Below the pieces are notes generated by a model. The model worked only from the letters and a program-made list of their open reading frames with translations, had not been told where the DNA came from and did no database searches. From Arthrobacter sp. (GTDB taxonomy: Bacteria; Actinomycetota; Actinomycetes; Actinomycetales; Micrococcaceae), in NCBI GenBank assembly GCA_030147325.1, contig JASLAA010000271.1:1-6221 (forward strand): 6,221 nucleotides of DNA. Direction: 5' to 3'. Each line of letters starts with the position of its first letter. The stretch's first letter is position 1. The translations under genes and the position numbers were made by a program. Positions 5,551 to 6,221 of the stretch are shown here, in pieces.

Positions 5551-6221
5551 TGCTGCTGTCCGAAGATGAGGGAGAGCTGCTTGCGGCTCGAGAGGCCGAG
5601 CTTGGACATGATCTGGTGCACGTGGCCCTCCACGGTACGCGGCGAGATGTGCTCCTGCTGGGCGATCTCCTTGTTGGGAACGCCGCGTGCCACCATGCGG
5701 GCGATCGCCCGCTCACGCTCGCTGAGGAGCTTGCGCCGCACGTGGCGACGGGCCGGAGTGGACGTCTTCCGGAGGATCTGCTCGGCCTGCACACGGATCA
5801 TGGGGTCGTCGTTGTCGGAGAGGTGCTCGATGCTCGCTGCCGCTATGTCCCCGGCGAGATTGTAGTTCCCAGCATCAACGGCCACGAGGGCCGCGTCCTT
5901 GAGCGCGCCGGGGTCGCGCGCCGTCAGTCCCTCGGCGAAGTCGCCCACGAGCCGTGCGAGCGGCCCCTCCGATGCCACCGCGGAGGCGGCGAGAACCGTG
6001 GCGGCCTCATGCCGACCGAGCTGCACCGCCTGGCTGAGGAAGATGAGTTCGGCTCCGCGGTAACCCTTGTCACCGAGATCGCGGGCGTGCTCCATGAATT
6101 CGGTCGCGATGACCTCCGGGGTGTCCAGCCAGGCCTCCGCGAGGAGGCTGAAGTACCGGACGGCCTCGCGCAGGTGCCATGAGTATCGCCGGCTGGTCAG
6201 GTCGATGGACCGCAGGTGGTC
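5547..6221 (-). CDS. LuxR-family (LAL-like) transcriptional regulator, C-terminal part (start beyond right edge)
   Basis: The frame is open to the window's last base, giving 224 visible residues; the internal Met at 6095 is not a credible start because the frame continues upstream with similar helical sequence (begins DHLRSIDLTS). The visible part is an Ala/Leu-rich helical repeat region (1-150), a basic linker (TPARRHVRRK), and a complete LuxR helix-turn-helix (about 166-219: LLSERERAIARMVARGVPNK, then HISPRTVEGHVHQIMSKLGL), ending in a polar GQQQ tail. The helix-turn-helix is clearly related to that of the next gene, and the helical region matches the same architecture, so the missing part is probably an ATPase domain as in LAL proteins, though this cannot be seen. 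Its TGA lies within the GTGA overlap with the next regulator. The two may be products of an old duplication that act together or on related sites. Confidence 0.88.
   Translation of the reverse strand, partial: DHLRSIDLTSRRYSWHLREAVRYFSLLAEAWLDTPEVIATEFMEHARDLGDKGYRGAELIFLSQAVQLGRHEAATVLAASAVASEGPLARLVGDFAEGLTARDPGALKDAALVAVDAGNYNLAGDIAAASIEHLSDNDDPMIRVQAEQILRKTSTPARRHVRRKLLSERERAIARMVARGVPNKEIAQQEHISPRTVEGHVHQIMSKLGLSSRKQLSLIFGQQQ

Noticed and set aside
5412..6182. Long plus-strand frame of 256 codons opposite the two regulators
   Set aside because: It crosses two well-supported minus-strand genes and has no recognisable domain; a shadow of GC-rich codon bias.

Overview
The window is GC-rich DNA, apparently all coding on the minus strand. 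It looks like an actinobacterium, probably in or near the Micrococcales (Arthrobacter-like). The grounds are composition and codon use, large LuxR-type ATPase regulators in tandem, and an Ala/Pro/Ser-rich membrane-anchored protein. The genus assignment is an impression, not a demonstrated result.

In the direction of transcription (right to left) the layout is as follows. (1) 6221-5547 holds the C-terminal part of a LuxR-family regulator whose start lies beyond the right edge. (2) 5550-2875 is a complete 891-residue LAL-type (large ATP-binding LuxR-family) regulator. Its GTG start overlaps the previous stop by four bases. (3) 2874-2411 is a 464-base non-coding gap rich in regulatory-looking structure. 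It holds an array of TACNYGY heptamers, two palindromes and a hairpin over a Shine-Dalgarno sequence. (4) 2410-920 encodes a polyprenyl-phosphate sugar-1-phosphate transferase, the enzyme type that starts exopolysaccharide or surface glycan repeat units. (5) 920-126 encodes a 264-residue single-pass membrane protein with a Pro/Ala/Ser linker and an NTF2-like extracytoplasmic domain, coupled to the transferase by a one-base stop/start overlap. (6) 108-1 is the first 36 codons of a secreted protein that continues off the left edge.

Genes 4-6 look like the start of an operon for surface polysaccharide or envelope work, and genes 1-2 like a co-translated regulator pair. The gap between them carries six same-orientation copies and one inverted copy of TACNYGY, partly spaced at 11 bp. 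GerE/LuxR-type helix-turn-helix proteins often read short heptamers of this kind (NarL: TACYYMT). An attractive but untested inference is that one or both upstream LuxR proteins, or a related regulator, bind this array and control the glycan operon.

I found no RNA genes, insertion sequences, CRISPR arrays or convincing intrinsic terminators.
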